Part shown: positions 1 through 7,158 of the stretch, in pieces
How the letters are laid out: every line of letters starts with the position of its first letter
Numbering within the stretch: the stretch's first letter is position 1
Source of the DNA: Chloroflexi bacterium B3_Chlor
GTDB taxonomy: Bacteria; Chloroflexota; Anaerolineae; UBA7937; B3-Chlor
Length of the DNA: 55,670 nucleotides
Assembly: GCA_005223035.1 (NCBI GenBank)
Contig: NJBK01000015.1
Coordinates: 1-55,670, forward strand
Reading direction: 5' to 3'
The notes under the pieces: generated by a model
Told to the model about the DNA's origin: nothing
Database searches by the model: none
Seen by the model: the letters and a program-made list of their open reading frames with translations, nothing else
Program-made: the position numbers and the translations under genes

Positions 1-764
1 TCATTGATGCCACCGTACACGATGCTCTGTGGTGCATGACCGAGAACTGGCACATGGGTAACGCAGCCGAGCTCATCGCCGACGCGATGAGTATTACCCG
101 TGAAGAGATGGACGAGTTCGCCTTGGGCAGTCATCAAAAGGCAGTGCGGGCCATCAATGAAGGGAAGTTCAAGAGAGAGATTGTGCCCATGACCGTGCCC
201 CAACGCAGGGGAGAGGCCATCATCTTCGATACGGACGAGAACCCTCGTGCCGATACCAGCATGGAAGCGCTGGCCAAGCTGCCGCCGGTTTTCAAGAAAC
301 ACGGCAAGTGCACCGCTGGAAATTCCCCTGGCATCACCGATGGCGCGGCGGCGGTGGTGATTACCAGCGCGCAGAAAGCGAAAGACCTGGGCGTCGAGCC
401 TCTGGCTCGCATCACCGGCTTTGCACAGGCAGCGGTGGAGCCAAAGTGGATCTTCTTCGCACCCGTCCACGCGGTAGAAAAGCTGATGAAGAAAACGGGC
501 TACAAGATAGATGACTTTGACTTGTTGGAGATGAACGAGGCCTTCGCTTCCCAGAGCATCGCTGATGGCAAGAAGCTGGGCCTGAACTGGGGTAAGCTCA
601 ACGTCAACGGCGGAGCAATTGCTCTGGGACACCCCGTCGGTTGCAGTGGTACCCGCCTGTTGGTGACCCTCACCTACGCCATGAAGGATCGGGGCGCCAA
701 TCTAGGCCTGGTTGCTCTCTGCCTGGGGGGAGGAGAAGCCGTGGCCATGAGCATTGAGATGTAG
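1..764 (+). CDS. Thiolase (acetyl-CoA C-acyltransferase), 3' part only
   Basis: The gene runs off the left edge. The frame is open from base 3 and reads [22 protein letters not shown] before the first internal ATG at 36, so the true start lies outside the window. The C-terminal thiolase domain is complete. It has the NEAFA motif, the GHPVGCSG block with the catalytic His, and the C-terminal CLGGGEA block with the acid/base Cys. The nucleophilic Cys of the N-terminal half is not in view. Family members condense or cleave acyl-CoAs in fatty-acid, butyrate or polyhydroxyalkanoate metabolism, and the substrate cannot be told from this part. It is the last recognisable housekeeping gene before a stretch of decayed and accessory sequence. 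Confidence 0.93.
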   Translation, partial: IDATVHDALWCMTENWHMGNAAELIADAMSITREEMDEFALGSHQKAVRAINEGKFKREIVPMTVPQRRGEAIIFDTDENPRADTSMEALAKLPPVFKKHGKCTAGNSPGITDGAAAVVITSAQKAKDLGVEPLARITGFAQAAVEPKWIFFAPVHAVEKLMKKTGYKIDDFDLLEMNEAFASQSIADGKKLGLNWGKLNVNGGAIALGHPVGCSGTRLLVTLTYAMKDRGANLGLVALCLGGGEAVAMSIEM

Positions 765-834
765 GCGTGCACAACAGGGACGATCAGGTACTCGGTCAAG
801 CATCAGCCGACAGGACTGGGAGCAGGGCATCGGT

Positions 835-1002
835 GTGACCTATTCCTGGGCGATGAAAAACCTGCCCATCGCCGTTGGCCTCGCTTTCACCAGCTTTTCG
901 TGACTGACCGGCGTGCCGCTGGCCTTGGCTCTCATTTTCTAGATCCTCAGCGCCAGCACGTCCTACCGTTTTGTGAGAAGGGAGGAGAAGAGGCAGGACG
1001 CT
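835..1002 (+). pseudogene. Decayed fragment of a sodium/bile-acid-type symporter
   Basis: One frame from 835 reads a membrane-protein-like stretch, VTYSWAMKNLPIAVGLAFTS, then LTGVPLALALIF and STSYRFVRREE. It is broken by in-frame stops at 901 (TGA) and 940 (TAG). The MKNLPIAVGLAF block followed by a Pro-Leu-Ala-rich helix resembles the C-terminal helices of bile-acid:sodium or arsenite (ACR3-like) transporters. That assignment is inference from a short match. No start or upstream part of the gene is visible, so this is a remnant. Confidence 0.35.
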
Positions 1003-1300
1003 CCAGCCTTGGCCGCAGCACTCATAGTTTCATCTCCATAGCAGAGGGGCTAGGTGTTCCTGCCAGCATCTATCCCCTGACTCTTGTCCGTTGTATCAGG
1101 GGGCGGTTCGCTGCTATGCTGGGCGTCCCCACCTATATTCTGAAGCCAGACGAGCGTATGTGATGGGCGAGAACATAGTCTTCGTCGTCTCCGCCAGTCG
1201 GACTTCCCAGTCAGGCGTGGAAGCGCCTGGAGAGGGGAAAACCGGGGCAGTCCTCACGCGGTTGCGAATGAATGAGTGACTCTCGCCGTGGGCCGCGGGT
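1003..1300. other. Non-coding or decayed DNA between the remnant and the HEPN cassette
   Basis: Only short open frames without recognisable motifs or good ribosome-binding sites are present. I see no RNA gene, hairpin terminator or clear promoter. The stretch probably belongs to the decayed edge of the accessory island. Confidence 0.4.
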
Positions 1301-1663
1301 CTACAGTCGTTGGAGCTTAGGACTAATGTGATTGACGATATTAAGTGCCCGCGACCAATTGACTTGCCAGTCTCGGTCCTGCGGCTTTTCGGGGACTACT
1401 TCGTAGTCGGCCACGCATCTCAATTCTCGCAGGTCGTCCAACTGGCACCCGGTCGCCCAATACCCTGCTTGACTCTTCACGGCGTTGATCGTTCTGACGT
1501 GCACGCGATCACGCCCTGTGATTCCTCTTCTATCTCTGGCCAGCAGAAAGAGCCCGTAGTATGCCCGTCCCACGGCGGTTCTAAGCTCGCACTCTGTGGT
1601 GGCCACCTGTGCTAGCCGCTGGCCTAGGCCAACGAAGTGAAGAGGGTCAAAAGGGGCGGACAC
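1301..1663 (-). CDS. HEPN-like small protein, third gene of an accessory cassette
   Basis: The 120-residue, largely helical protein starts at a GTG and overlaps the end of the preceding gene by 17 bases. It has a HEPN-like signature. An early helix reads LRTAVGRAYYGLFLLAR (compare the S-R-A-Y-Y-A-x-F helix of many HEPN proteins), a central helix carries LRCVADYE, and a late helix reads SRALNIVNHISP, which contains an R-x6-H match to the catalytic motif of HEPN ribonucleases. HEPN proteins are often RNases of toxin-antitoxin or antiphage modules, but some are inactive partners. The fold call is from motifs only. The two genes upstream have no known partner identity, so calling this a toxin is inference. 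Confidence 0.6.
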   Translation of the reverse strand: MSAPFDPLHFVGLGQRLAQVATTECELRTAVGRAYYGLFLLARDRRGITGRDRVHVRTINAVKSQAGYWATGCQLDDLRELRCVADYEVVPEKPQDRDWQVNWSRALNIVNHISPKLQRL

Positions 1664-2243
1664 CTGTCTCCCACCTCACCCGTACAACTATCTGCTGAAA
1701 GAGAACGTTGGCCAACTCGCCTACAAGAAGGCCAGCCCATCTCTCGATTTTGCCGCCTAGCCGATCCCAATAGCGCAACGCTGTCTCAGGCGCCAACACT
1801 ACCCACTGGGTCACTACGATCTCTTCCGAATCATCATCTGGATCAATGAACCGCCGAACTTCGACCCTTGTTACTACGACGCCGCTTTGATACGCGTGCA
1901 TCTCTAGGAGGAGCAGCAAGGTCCTGAGCAACCCGCTCACCGTCTCTGTAAGTAGAGGGCGCACGGAAGGGTCCATCACCGGGTTGGGATACGTTGTCTC
2001 TGGATGTATCTCGCCCATTAGACTCGCTGTAGCATGTGCCCAGAATGGATATGGGCGGATTCTCAGCTTCTGTTGCTCTTCCTCCGCCACGTACACACCA
2101 GGGTCAATCTGAAGAGGGCTATAAATCAAGGTCCCTGTAGCGTAGATGATAGAGCCCGATGTACCAATCGAAAGGACGGGGTCAGCCGCCGGTTCAACCG
2201 AGCCGATCGAGGCCGAAGTATTCTCACTTATAGCCAAACCCAT
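1647..2243 (-). CDS. Unknown protein, middle gene of the HEPN cassette
   Basis: I do not recognise this 198-residue protein. It has no signal peptide or clear membrane segment. The second half holds a Leu-rich helix (TVSGLLRTLLLLLEMHA), an acidic turn (DPDDDSEE) and a patterned stretch, VVTQWVVLAPETALRYWDRL. The ATG is preceded by AGAGGGGG at good spacing, five bases past the stop of the upstream gene, and its own end overlaps the HEPN-like gene. Tight coupling of all three suggests the products act together. A role as structural or antidote partner of the HEPN-like protein is possible but unsupported by homology. Confidence 0.65.
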   Translation of the reverse strand: MGLAISENTSASIGSVEPAADPVLSIGTSGSIIYATGTLIYSPLQIDPGVYVAEEEQQKLRIRPYPFWAHATASLMGEIHPETTYPNPVMDPSVRPLLTETVSGLLRTLLLLLEMHAYQSGVVVTRVEVRRFIDPDDDSEEIVVTQWVVLAPETALRYWDRLGGKIERWAGLLVGELANVLFQQIVVRVRWETGVRPF

Positions 2244-2248
2244 CGCAA

Positions 2249-2926
2249 CTATTCCCCCTCTACCAGCGATATCAACCCATCCAGGGTCTCTTCAAAGCCA
2301 CTAACAAAGGCAAATACCTTGTCCCTATTAGCTCCACGGAAGACTATCTCCAGATAGTGAGAATCGCGTGGGGACTGCACCTGTGGCTCGATGCGAATCT
2401 CGCACCAATCTGGTTGATTGGGGACCTGTCTCACGGGAGCGAGTCTAAGCCCGAAGGGCGACACTTTCATTCCCATTAGTCGCGATGCTTGTTGGACAAG
2501 AGGCACGTCGGCAAGATGTCGGTTCCAACTCTCAAGAGGGCTCACTTTGGCCCTTACGGTAAGACTAGCCAAGAACTCATAGTACTGCGCTAGGCCAGGG
2601 CTGTCGACGCCCGTTCCATCCTTCAAGAGAGATTCCAGCGAGTCCATTTCGGTCAGGGCAGTAGACGCATTTGGCGCAACTACTCCCAAGATTTGTCGGT
2701 CCCCGTCAACCCGAATCCCAACGTCAGCTTTCCTAGCTACGAGTCCCGACGCGCCGAGTCGGGCGCCGAAAGGAACAGCGGCCGTGGCCTCCTCCAACGA
2801 CGGCGTCACAAAGTATCCTTGTTCCCTCAGCACCTGTAAGAATCCAGGGATGTCAAAGGGCAAGAATACCGAGATGTACTTCACCGACAAACTGAGACGA
2901 TTGTACGTCGGTTGCAAAGGACTCAT
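2249..2926 (-). CDS. Unknown protein, first gene of the HEPN cassette
   Basis: This 225-residue soluble protein was not recognised. The N-terminal part reads LSVKYISVFLPFDIPGFLQV. The C-terminal part has a beta-rich block, CEIRIEPQVQSPRDSHYLEI, then VFRGANRDKVFAFVSG and an acidic helix. The two-part alternating layout faintly recalls sporadically distributed families such as TIGR04255, but I cannot confirm that. The ATG has a strong GAGGAGG site upstream, and a near-consensus promoter sits at 2975-3003. This gene therefore begins a self-contained transcription unit of three genes. Confidence 0.65.
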   Translation of the reverse strand: MSPLQPTYNRLSLSVKYISVFLPFDIPGFLQVLREQGYFVTPSLEEATAAVPFGARLGASGLVARKADVGIRVDGDRQILGVVAPNASTALTEMDSLESLLKDGTGVDSPGLAQYYEFLASLTVRAKVSPLESWNRHLADVPLVQQASRLMGMKVSPFGLRLAPVRQVPNQPDWCEIRIEPQVQSPRDSHYLEIVFRGANRDKVFAFVSGFEETLDGLISLVEGE

Positions 2927-2974
2927 CGAACCTCCTCACTTGCGCAAGAGTTTGGCACCAACCTGAGCAATAGT

Positions 2975-3003
2975 AGCATACTAGACATTGTACTCCCTGT
3001 CAA
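2975..3003 (-). promoter_or_regulatory. Promoter of the HEPN cassette
   Basis: On the minus strand, TTGACA (3003-2998) is followed after 17 bases by TATGCT (2980-2975). It lies about 50 bases upstream of the first cassette gene. The -35 box is a perfect consensus match. Confidence 0.7.
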
Positions 3004-3041
3004 GCGGTGCCACTGGCCAACCATGGGCCGCCACTGGCCGG

Positions 3042-3251
3042 TCAAGCTCCCAGTCGGTCCTCCCGCTCCTTCAACCACTCCTCCACGTCCCTAATCAGGC
3101 TGTCCTTGTCGTCTTTCTCCTCCCGATCCTCCCGCAGCCTTCGCTCAATCAGCTTCTTAGCATCTTCACGCTCTGTCTTACAGGCGGGGCACTCCTCACC
3201 ATCATACGGCGCGTCGCCTCGGCCCGCCCGGTAATGCCACGCTGTGTTCAT
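3042..3251 (-). CDS. Small charged protein with a zinc-knuckle-like CPAC motif
   Basis: The 69-residue protein has an N-terminal half with PYDGEECPACKTERED and a highly charged, probably coiled-coil C-terminal half (KLIERRLREDREEKDDKD). Its ATG overlaps the TGA of the upstream gene (ATGA), so it is the last gene of the 5221-3042 cluster. The CxxC block is nearly the same as the end of the 93-residue protein at 3750-4031, and the DNA there is a direct repeat. With a single CxxC it may bind zinc as a dimer or have lost half the site. No function is known. Confidence 0.55.
   Translation of the reverse strand: MNTAWHYRAGRGDAPYDGEECPACKTEREDAKKLIERRLREDREEKDDKDSLIRDVEEWLKEREDRLGA
3161..3211. repeat. 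Direct repeat, copy 1 (zinc-knuckle coding block)
   Basis: This 51-base block aligns without gaps to 3755-3805, with scattered mismatches. On the minus strand both copies encode a PY-x-x-x-ECP-x-CK-x-ERED peptide. Copy 1 lies inside the 69-residue gene and copy 2 covers the end of the 93-residue gene. The 169-residue membrane protein gene sits between them, so a partial gene duplication is the simplest origin. Confidence 0.6.
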
Positions 3252-3757
3252 TGCGTGCTCAGGAGACCCAGCATAGCTGCCATCTCGGAGATCTTCTGTT
3301 GTAGTACTATGGGCTCACTGGTATCGTAGAACGCCGTCAATCCGTCGTAGTAGTAGCTCCATCCCGGCGAGTTGCCCATCGCCCGCAGTTCATTGCCAGC
3401 GAGCCACCTGCACAGCTGAGTCCTATCTGCGCGGGTAGCAGAACGCCAATCGTACCCGTCTGCATGGTCTATCTTTTCGATCAGGGACGCAGCTGGCACC
3501 CTTGGTGGAGTGGAAGTCGCCAAACTCGTTGGTAAGGGCGGCGCTGACGTATCTGTTGGAGGAATGGTTGTCGCAGTCTGTCTCGGCAATCGAGTTTCTG
3601 AGATGACAGCAGTCGCTCTGTCGATCGGTTCCAGCCCCTTTGCCCTCTCAGAGGGTCCTTCCATCAAATATGTCAAGGCAAAGCTGCCTAAGCAGCCAAA
3701 GACAAGCATCACCGCTGCTCCTAGCACCGCTATGACCATCCACTGGTTCCTAGACAT
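3248..3757 (-). CDS. Membrane-anchored protein with Thr/Pro linker, unknown function
   Basis: The chosen start, MSRNQW, overlaps the upstream stop by eight bases. An in-frame start at 3820 would overlap far more. The 169-residue protein has one N-terminal transmembrane helix (WMVIAVLGAAVMLVFGCLGS), a Thr/Pro-rich spacer (residues about 55-90), and an extracytoplasmic domain with WRSATRADRTQLCRWLAGNE and SPGWSYYYDGLTAFYDTSEP. The layout matches many surface-anchored proteins of Chloroflexota. The distal domain is not recognised. Its gene lies between the two zinc-knuckle genes of the cluster. Confidence 0.65.
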   Translation of the reverse strand: MSRNQWMVIAVLGAAVMLVFGCLGSFALTYLMEGPSERAKGLEPIDRATAVISETRLPRQTATTIPPTDTSAPPLPTSLATSTPPRVPAASLIEKIDHADGYDWRSATRADRTQLCRWLAGNELRAMGNSPGWSYYYDGLTAFYDTSEPIVLQQKISEMAAMLGLLSTQ

Positions 3758-4031
3758 CTTCCCGCTCTTTCTTGCAGGTTGGGCATTCATCCTCACCATA
3801 CGGCGTCCCACACAGACCACAGATCACAGGTAGCTCCTCGGTGGGGCCAAGAGGCGCTATGATGAGCACTACCTTCTGGTCTTTCAGTTTGTAGAGTAGC
3901 TCTTCAATCTCGAACTCAGCTACATCAAAGCGTCCCTCGCGCCCTGGATAGCCCGCAGTGCCACGTCTGACCTCAGCTCCTATCTCTTGAGCTATGAGAG
4001 CCAGCTCCTCAGCGTTGTCTTTGAGTGTCAT
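3750..4031 (-). CDS. Small protein with C-terminal four-cysteine zinc ribbon
   Basis: The 93-residue protein has an alpha/beta N-terminal part (EELALIAQEIGAEVRRG, then FEIEELLYKLKDQKVVLIIA) and a C-terminal CGLCGTPYGEDECPTC zinc ribbon. A GAGGGAG site precedes the ATG. The C-terminal knuckle is shared with the 69-residue protein downstream. Zinc binding is likely from the two CxxC pairs. The partner, which could be nucleic acid or protein, is unknown. Confidence 0.65.
   Translation of the reverse strand: MTLKDNAEELALIAQEIGAEVRRGTAGYPGREGRFDVAEFEIEELLYKLKDQKVVLIIAPLGPTEELPVICGLCGTPYGEDECPTCKKEREDV
3755..3805. repeat. Direct repeat, copy 2 (zinc-knuckle coding block)
   Basis: This is the partner of 3161-3211 in the same orientation, 594 bases away. 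See that entry. Confidence 0.6.
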
Positions 4032-4044
4032 GGTTCATACTCCC

Positions 4045-4515
4045 TCACCCAGCGTCCTGTTCGGTATCTTCAGGGGCTTCCGACGCTCTTGACCTCCGCC
4101 AGCGTACACCAAGCACAATGCCGCCAACGATCCAGGGTGCCAGCGCCAACGCAGATGCTCCGTAGATGATGGCGATGCCTCTATCCGCATACCACTGTGC
4201 ATCATGAGGCGGGTTGAAGCCCCCAGAACTCATCCCCACAAGTATCCCGAAGCAGTAGCCTCCCGTCCCAACCAGGATTGTCCAGCAAGCCATACCAGCG
4301 AGTCCTAGGCCCCATCTGATGTACCGCATCTGCTTTGCTCCTGGCTCTGTGGAATCCTGTGCGTCTCCGTTGACAGACCTAGCTCGCGCCATCCGCGCTC
4401 TCGCCTTCTCAGCCGTCTCGCCAGTGGGGGCGCGTGTCAGGCTCATGCCACACTCCGAGCAGGTGACAGCATCAGCGGGGTTCTCAGTATCGCAGTTCAT
4501 GCAGACTCTGATCAT
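4045..4515 (-). CDS. Zinc-ribbon membrane protein
   Basis: The protein starts MIRVCMNCDTENPADAVTCS and carries a double CxxC ribbon (CMNC and CSEC) of the small zinc-ribbon type common at the N-terminus of bacterial membrane proteins. Two hydrophobic helices follow (GLAGMACWTILVGTGGYCFG and ASALALAPWIVGGIVLGV), then a charged tail. A GTG 21 bases upstream (4536) is an alternative start. It precedes the 93-residue zinc-ribbon gene by 13 bases. The role is unknown. The ribbon would face the cytoplasm if the N-terminus is inside. Confidence 0.65.
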   Translation of the reverse strand: MIRVCMNCDTENPADAVTCSECGMSLTRAPTGETAEKARARMARARSVNGDAQDSTEPGAKQMRYIRWGLGLAGMACWTILVGTGGYCFGILVGMSSGGFNPPHDAQWYADRGIAIIYGASALALAPWIVGGIVLGVRWRRSRASEAPEDTEQDAG

Positions 4516-4606
4516 GTCTCTCTGCCTATCCTCCACTGTCCGAGGTTGGCGGCCACCTCAAACGGCACAGAGCCAGACAAGCCGCCGAGGATGGCAGATG
4601 ATAGCC

Positions 4607-5221
4607 TCAGTCAAGCTCACATTGCTCGATTAGTTCACTCGCCCGCTCCATGTGTCGAGTCCCCTCATCCAGGACATCGCTGACCCCCATCAAGCCTGCG
4701 ATATCAGATATGTCGCCCCGTGCGCACCACTGGCTGATGGCCTCACTACCCTCAAGCACTCTGGCAAACGCCAGAGTGTATTCATCCCGAATCGGTGCAA
4801 GACAAGGCGTGGTTGGCTCAGGACATGCGCTGTGAGTGGCCGCGATCCTCCCTGCTTCGGTCTGGTATGTTACATCCCAATATTGCGAGCAGAAGTTGAG
4901 TGGGTCTTCTACTGCCAAGCTCATCGCGCTCCCCATACCCTCACTCAACTCAACTATATCTTCAAGACATTCCATTTCACACAATAGGTAGCTGAGGTCA
5001 TTCTCGGTCGCCGATGGCGTGGGTGTCGGCGCAAGGGTGGGCGTATCCGTCGGTCTAGGGGTCTCGGTGATTACCGGCAGAACCTCAGTGGGTGTCGGCG
5101 GGGCAGTTGCCTCCTCGGCAGGGGCTTGAACCGGGGGAGCTTCCGGCGCCGTGGAGGGGCAGCACTGAAAGAAAAACCCCAGGAGAATCGCCGCCATTCC
5201 AAGAAGCGCAAGGGTTCTCAT
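4607..5221 (-). CDS. Putative exported lipoprotein with Thr/Pro linker
   Basis: The 204-residue protein opens with a signal-peptide-like helix, MRTLALLGMAAILLGFFFQC, and two Cys residues (QCC) in a lipobox-like position. A Thr/Pro/Glu linker rich in PTPT then leads to a mostly helical Cys-containing domain (CEMECLEDIVELSEGMGSAM, ARVLEGSEAISQWCARG). The ATG follows AGAGGAGG at good spacing, so this is the first gene of the five-gene run ending at 3042. The lipobox is not canonical, and an uncleaved anchor is possible. No known family was recognised. Confidence 0.65.
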   Translation of the reverse strand: MRTLALLGMAAILLGFFFQCCPSTAPEAPPVQAPAEEATAPPTPTEVLPVITETPRPTDTPTLAPTPTPSATENDLSYLLCEMECLEDIVELSEGMGSAMSLAVEDPLNFCSQYWDVTYQTEAGRIAATHSACPEPTTPCLAPIRDEYTLAFARVLEGSEAISQWCARGDISDIAGLMGVSDVLDEGTRHMERASELIEQCELD

Positions 5222-5505
5222 GTAGTTCCTCCTCTCTTCTTATTGACAGTCTGAACGACAAGATCTGGCAGGACGAGGTAACGTATGTCAGCAAGTTGAC
5301 GAAGTGGGGAAGCCAACTCAGTGGATTGTACCACAAGTGGCAAGAGTTCGCAAGTTGAGTCGGGAATAGTAGGACGAGGCCCCGCTGTTGAGGAGGAGAA
5401 TGTATCAAAAGGTAAGCACTGTGTGGTCTGTACTGAAACAGCAGGGCCTCAGAAGGAATGTAGGATGAAGACGGGTAGCCTGCAATGGTGGGGTGCGCCA
5501 GGTGT
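5222..5505. other. Intergenic region with a possible truncated gene start
   Basis: No full gene is seen. On the plus strand a GAGGAGGAG site precedes a 22-codon frame at 5401-5469 (MYQKVSTVWSVLKQQGLRRN...). It ends at a stop and could be the amputated start of a larger gene. That fits the broken integrase fragment that follows. Confidence 0.3.
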
Positions 5506-5673
5506 CTAGTCGTGCGCCTCTCCAGAGCGCAGCGCCAGCAGTCCCACCAAGTAGGCTCTGATCTGGTGGGCGCTGATCTCTTCAGGGGAATTGATGCCTT
5601 GCTCTTGCAGCCAAGCCACGAAGTTACCTACACAAAACTTGTAGTGGTTCAACGACAGAAGGGCTACAGGTCC
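5506..5673 (-). pseudogene. Tyrosine recombinase fragment (core-binding domain) next to tRNA-Gly
   Basis: Minus-strand translation across 5670-5506 gives LLSLNHYKFCVGNFVAWLQE, then QGINSPEEISAHQIRAYLVG, and ends at a TAG. This is the pattern of the N-terminal SAM-like DNA-binding domain of phage/XerD-type integrases: a helix, then F-x-x-W-L-x-x-x-G-I, then I-R-x-Y-L. It is closed upstream by a TGA and lacks the catalytic domain, so it is a remnant. It lies 7 bases past the 3' end of tRNA-Gly and in the same orientation, as expected for an element integrated into the tRNA gene. Confidence 0.5.
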
Positions 5674-5680
5674 TCAACAA

Positions 5681-5753
5681 AGCGGGTGATGGGATTCGAA
5701 CCCACGACATTCTGCTTGGGAAGCAGACACTCTGCCAACTGAGTTACACCCGC
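5681..5753 (-). tRNA. tRNA-Gly (anticodon CCC)
   Basis: A full cloverleaf can be drawn. The acceptor pairs GCGGGTG with CACCCGC, the anticodon stem TCTGC/GCAGA encloses loop TTCCCAA, and the T arm is GTGGG-TTCGAAT-CCCAT. The discriminator is T, and CCA is not encoded. The gene sits at the right edge of the accessory island, with an integrase fragment at its 3' side. Confidence 0.93.
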
Positions 5754-5799
5754 ATGCAAACCGCCCACATAATGGCCCAAGATTGGGGAAAAGTCAACT

Positions 5800-6945
5800 T
5801 CACACGGGCAGAGCAATCCTTAGGATGCTCCCCTTCCCAGGAGCGCTCTCCATGTCAAAACTGCCTCCCATGAGGTAGGCGCGCTCTTGTATTCCCAAGA
5901 GACCAAAACGCTTCTCCAGCTGAGCCCTATCGAGCGCCTCCTGTAGATCGAAACCTCGACCATTGTCCACGATGCTCAACTCCAATTGCTGCTCTGACAA
6001 CTCCAATCGTATCTCCACTTCGCTGGCCTTCGCATGTCTGCGTACGTTGGTCAACGCTTCCTGGACAATACGGTAGAGATTCTTCTTCACCCCCAGGGGC
6101 AGTTCCTTCCTCATCCGGCCGACGTCCAGATTGACGGAGATACCGGTCCTCTTTTGGAACTCCGTCGTGTATCGCCTCAATTCGTCCAACAGGCTCAGCT
6201 TTTCTAGGTCTGTGAGGCGAAGGTCATAGGCAAAATGACGAAGATCCTGAAGGCATTCCATCGCCTGGTCCTTGGCTCTGGCTAGCTCCTTCTGGGCCCG
6301 CTCGGCATCATCCATCATGATTCTCTTGTACAGCTCGATCAGCAAGATCACCGACGACAGTTCTTGCATCGGGCCGTCGTGGATCTCCTGCGCCAAATGC
6401 TTCCGCTCCCAGGCGCGGCTTTCGGCATCCGCCTCCCGCTGGGTCAGGGTCAAGACTATCATCTTGGCTGCCGGCCGGGCAATGGCCACAAGGCGGTCCA
6501 GATCCGCCTGATCGAAGTTCCCATCGTCCCTCCTATTGCTCACCGACAGCACACCAATGACCTCGTCCGTCGTCATAAGGGGAACGCACAGTGCGTCCTT
6601 GATGCCTCGTCCCACGCCCGAGAACCGGGAATCCTTGATCGGCCCCACCAACAAGAGAGGTTCCTTGTGCTTGGCCACCCAACCAGATATCCCCTCTCCC
6701 AAGTGCCTTCTGGTACCTTCAACAATGTCTCTGCCGAGACCCCTGGCAGAGGTTATGGTCAGCAGTTCACGGCCCTCATGCAGGAGCATCAGCGAACCTT
6801 CGGTGGCATCCGTGGACAGGACAATCAGGTCCACGAAGCAGCCAAGGATCTCCTCAAGAGCCCCGACCGCAAGAGCTGCCTCCTCGAAATCCTCGGATGG
6901 GCGCTGGTCTCCCTCAGGCACCCTAGTCAACGATTGCTCTGCCAC
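5800..6945 (-). CDS. GAF-domain sensor histidine kinase (HisKA_3 / NarX-DesK type)
   Basis: The likely start is the GTG at 6945, which has a GGGAGGG site just upstream. An ATG at 7032 would add 29 residues without such a site. The product has 381 residues. An N-terminal GAF domain (about 20-170; GSLMLLHEGRELLTITSARG, then VPLMTTDEVIGVLSVSN) is followed by a HisKA_3 dimerisation helix with the phospho-acceptor in LAQEIHDGPMQEL. The HATPase domain has the N box EALTNVRRHAKA, DNGRGFD, GLLGIQERA and GKGSILRI. There are no transmembrane helices, so it should sense a cytosolic signal. No LuxR-type response regulator lies beside it, so its partner is elsewhere. Confidence 0.93.
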   Translation of the reverse strand: MAEQSLTRVPEGDQRPSEDFEEAALAVGALEEILGCFVDLIVLSTDATEGSLMLLHEGRELLTITSARGLGRDIVEGTRRHLGEGISGWVAKHKEPLLLVGPIKDSRFSGVGRGIKDALCVPLMTTDEVIGVLSVSNRRDDGNFDQADLDRLVAIARPAAKMIVLTLTQREADAESRAWERKHLAQEIHDGPMQELSSVILLIELYKRIMMDDAERAQKELARAKDQAMECLQDLRHFAYDLRLTDLEKLSLLDELRRYTTEFQKRTGISVNLDVGRMRKELPLGVKKNLYRIVQEALTNVRRHAKASEVEIRLELSEQQLELSIVDNGRGFDLQEALDRAQLEKRFGLLGIQERAYLMGGSFDMESAPGKGSILRIALPV

Positions 6946-7119
6946 GACCCTCCCTCTCCCTGGTGCCAACGTGTGCCACGGCCGCACCAGGCCCACAAGC
7001 TGCTGTTGCCCCCACGTAGTCCAACATTCCAAGAACCGTTGCTACCCATACTCTAGCACAATCGGCCGCGCCTGTCAAAGAGGAACAGGGCACAAGATCC
7101 AGTCCGGGGTCAACAGGCC

Positions 7120-7149
7120 TTTACTCTCACCTATCGGATAGCATATAAT
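7120..7149 (+). promoter_or_regulatory. Promoter of the spermidine-synthase-like gene
   Basis: TATAAT at 7144-7149 is preceded by a weak -35, TTTACT or TTACTC, at 17-18 bp. The -10 box ends only 9 bases before the ATG at 7159. Transcription would therefore start at or almost at the start codon. Confidence 0.5.
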
Positions 7150-7158
7150 TCGGCCACT

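Noticed and set aside
6364-7141. Long plus-strand frames opposite the histidine kinase
   Set aside because: The kinase motifs on the minus strand are unmistakable; these are shadows.
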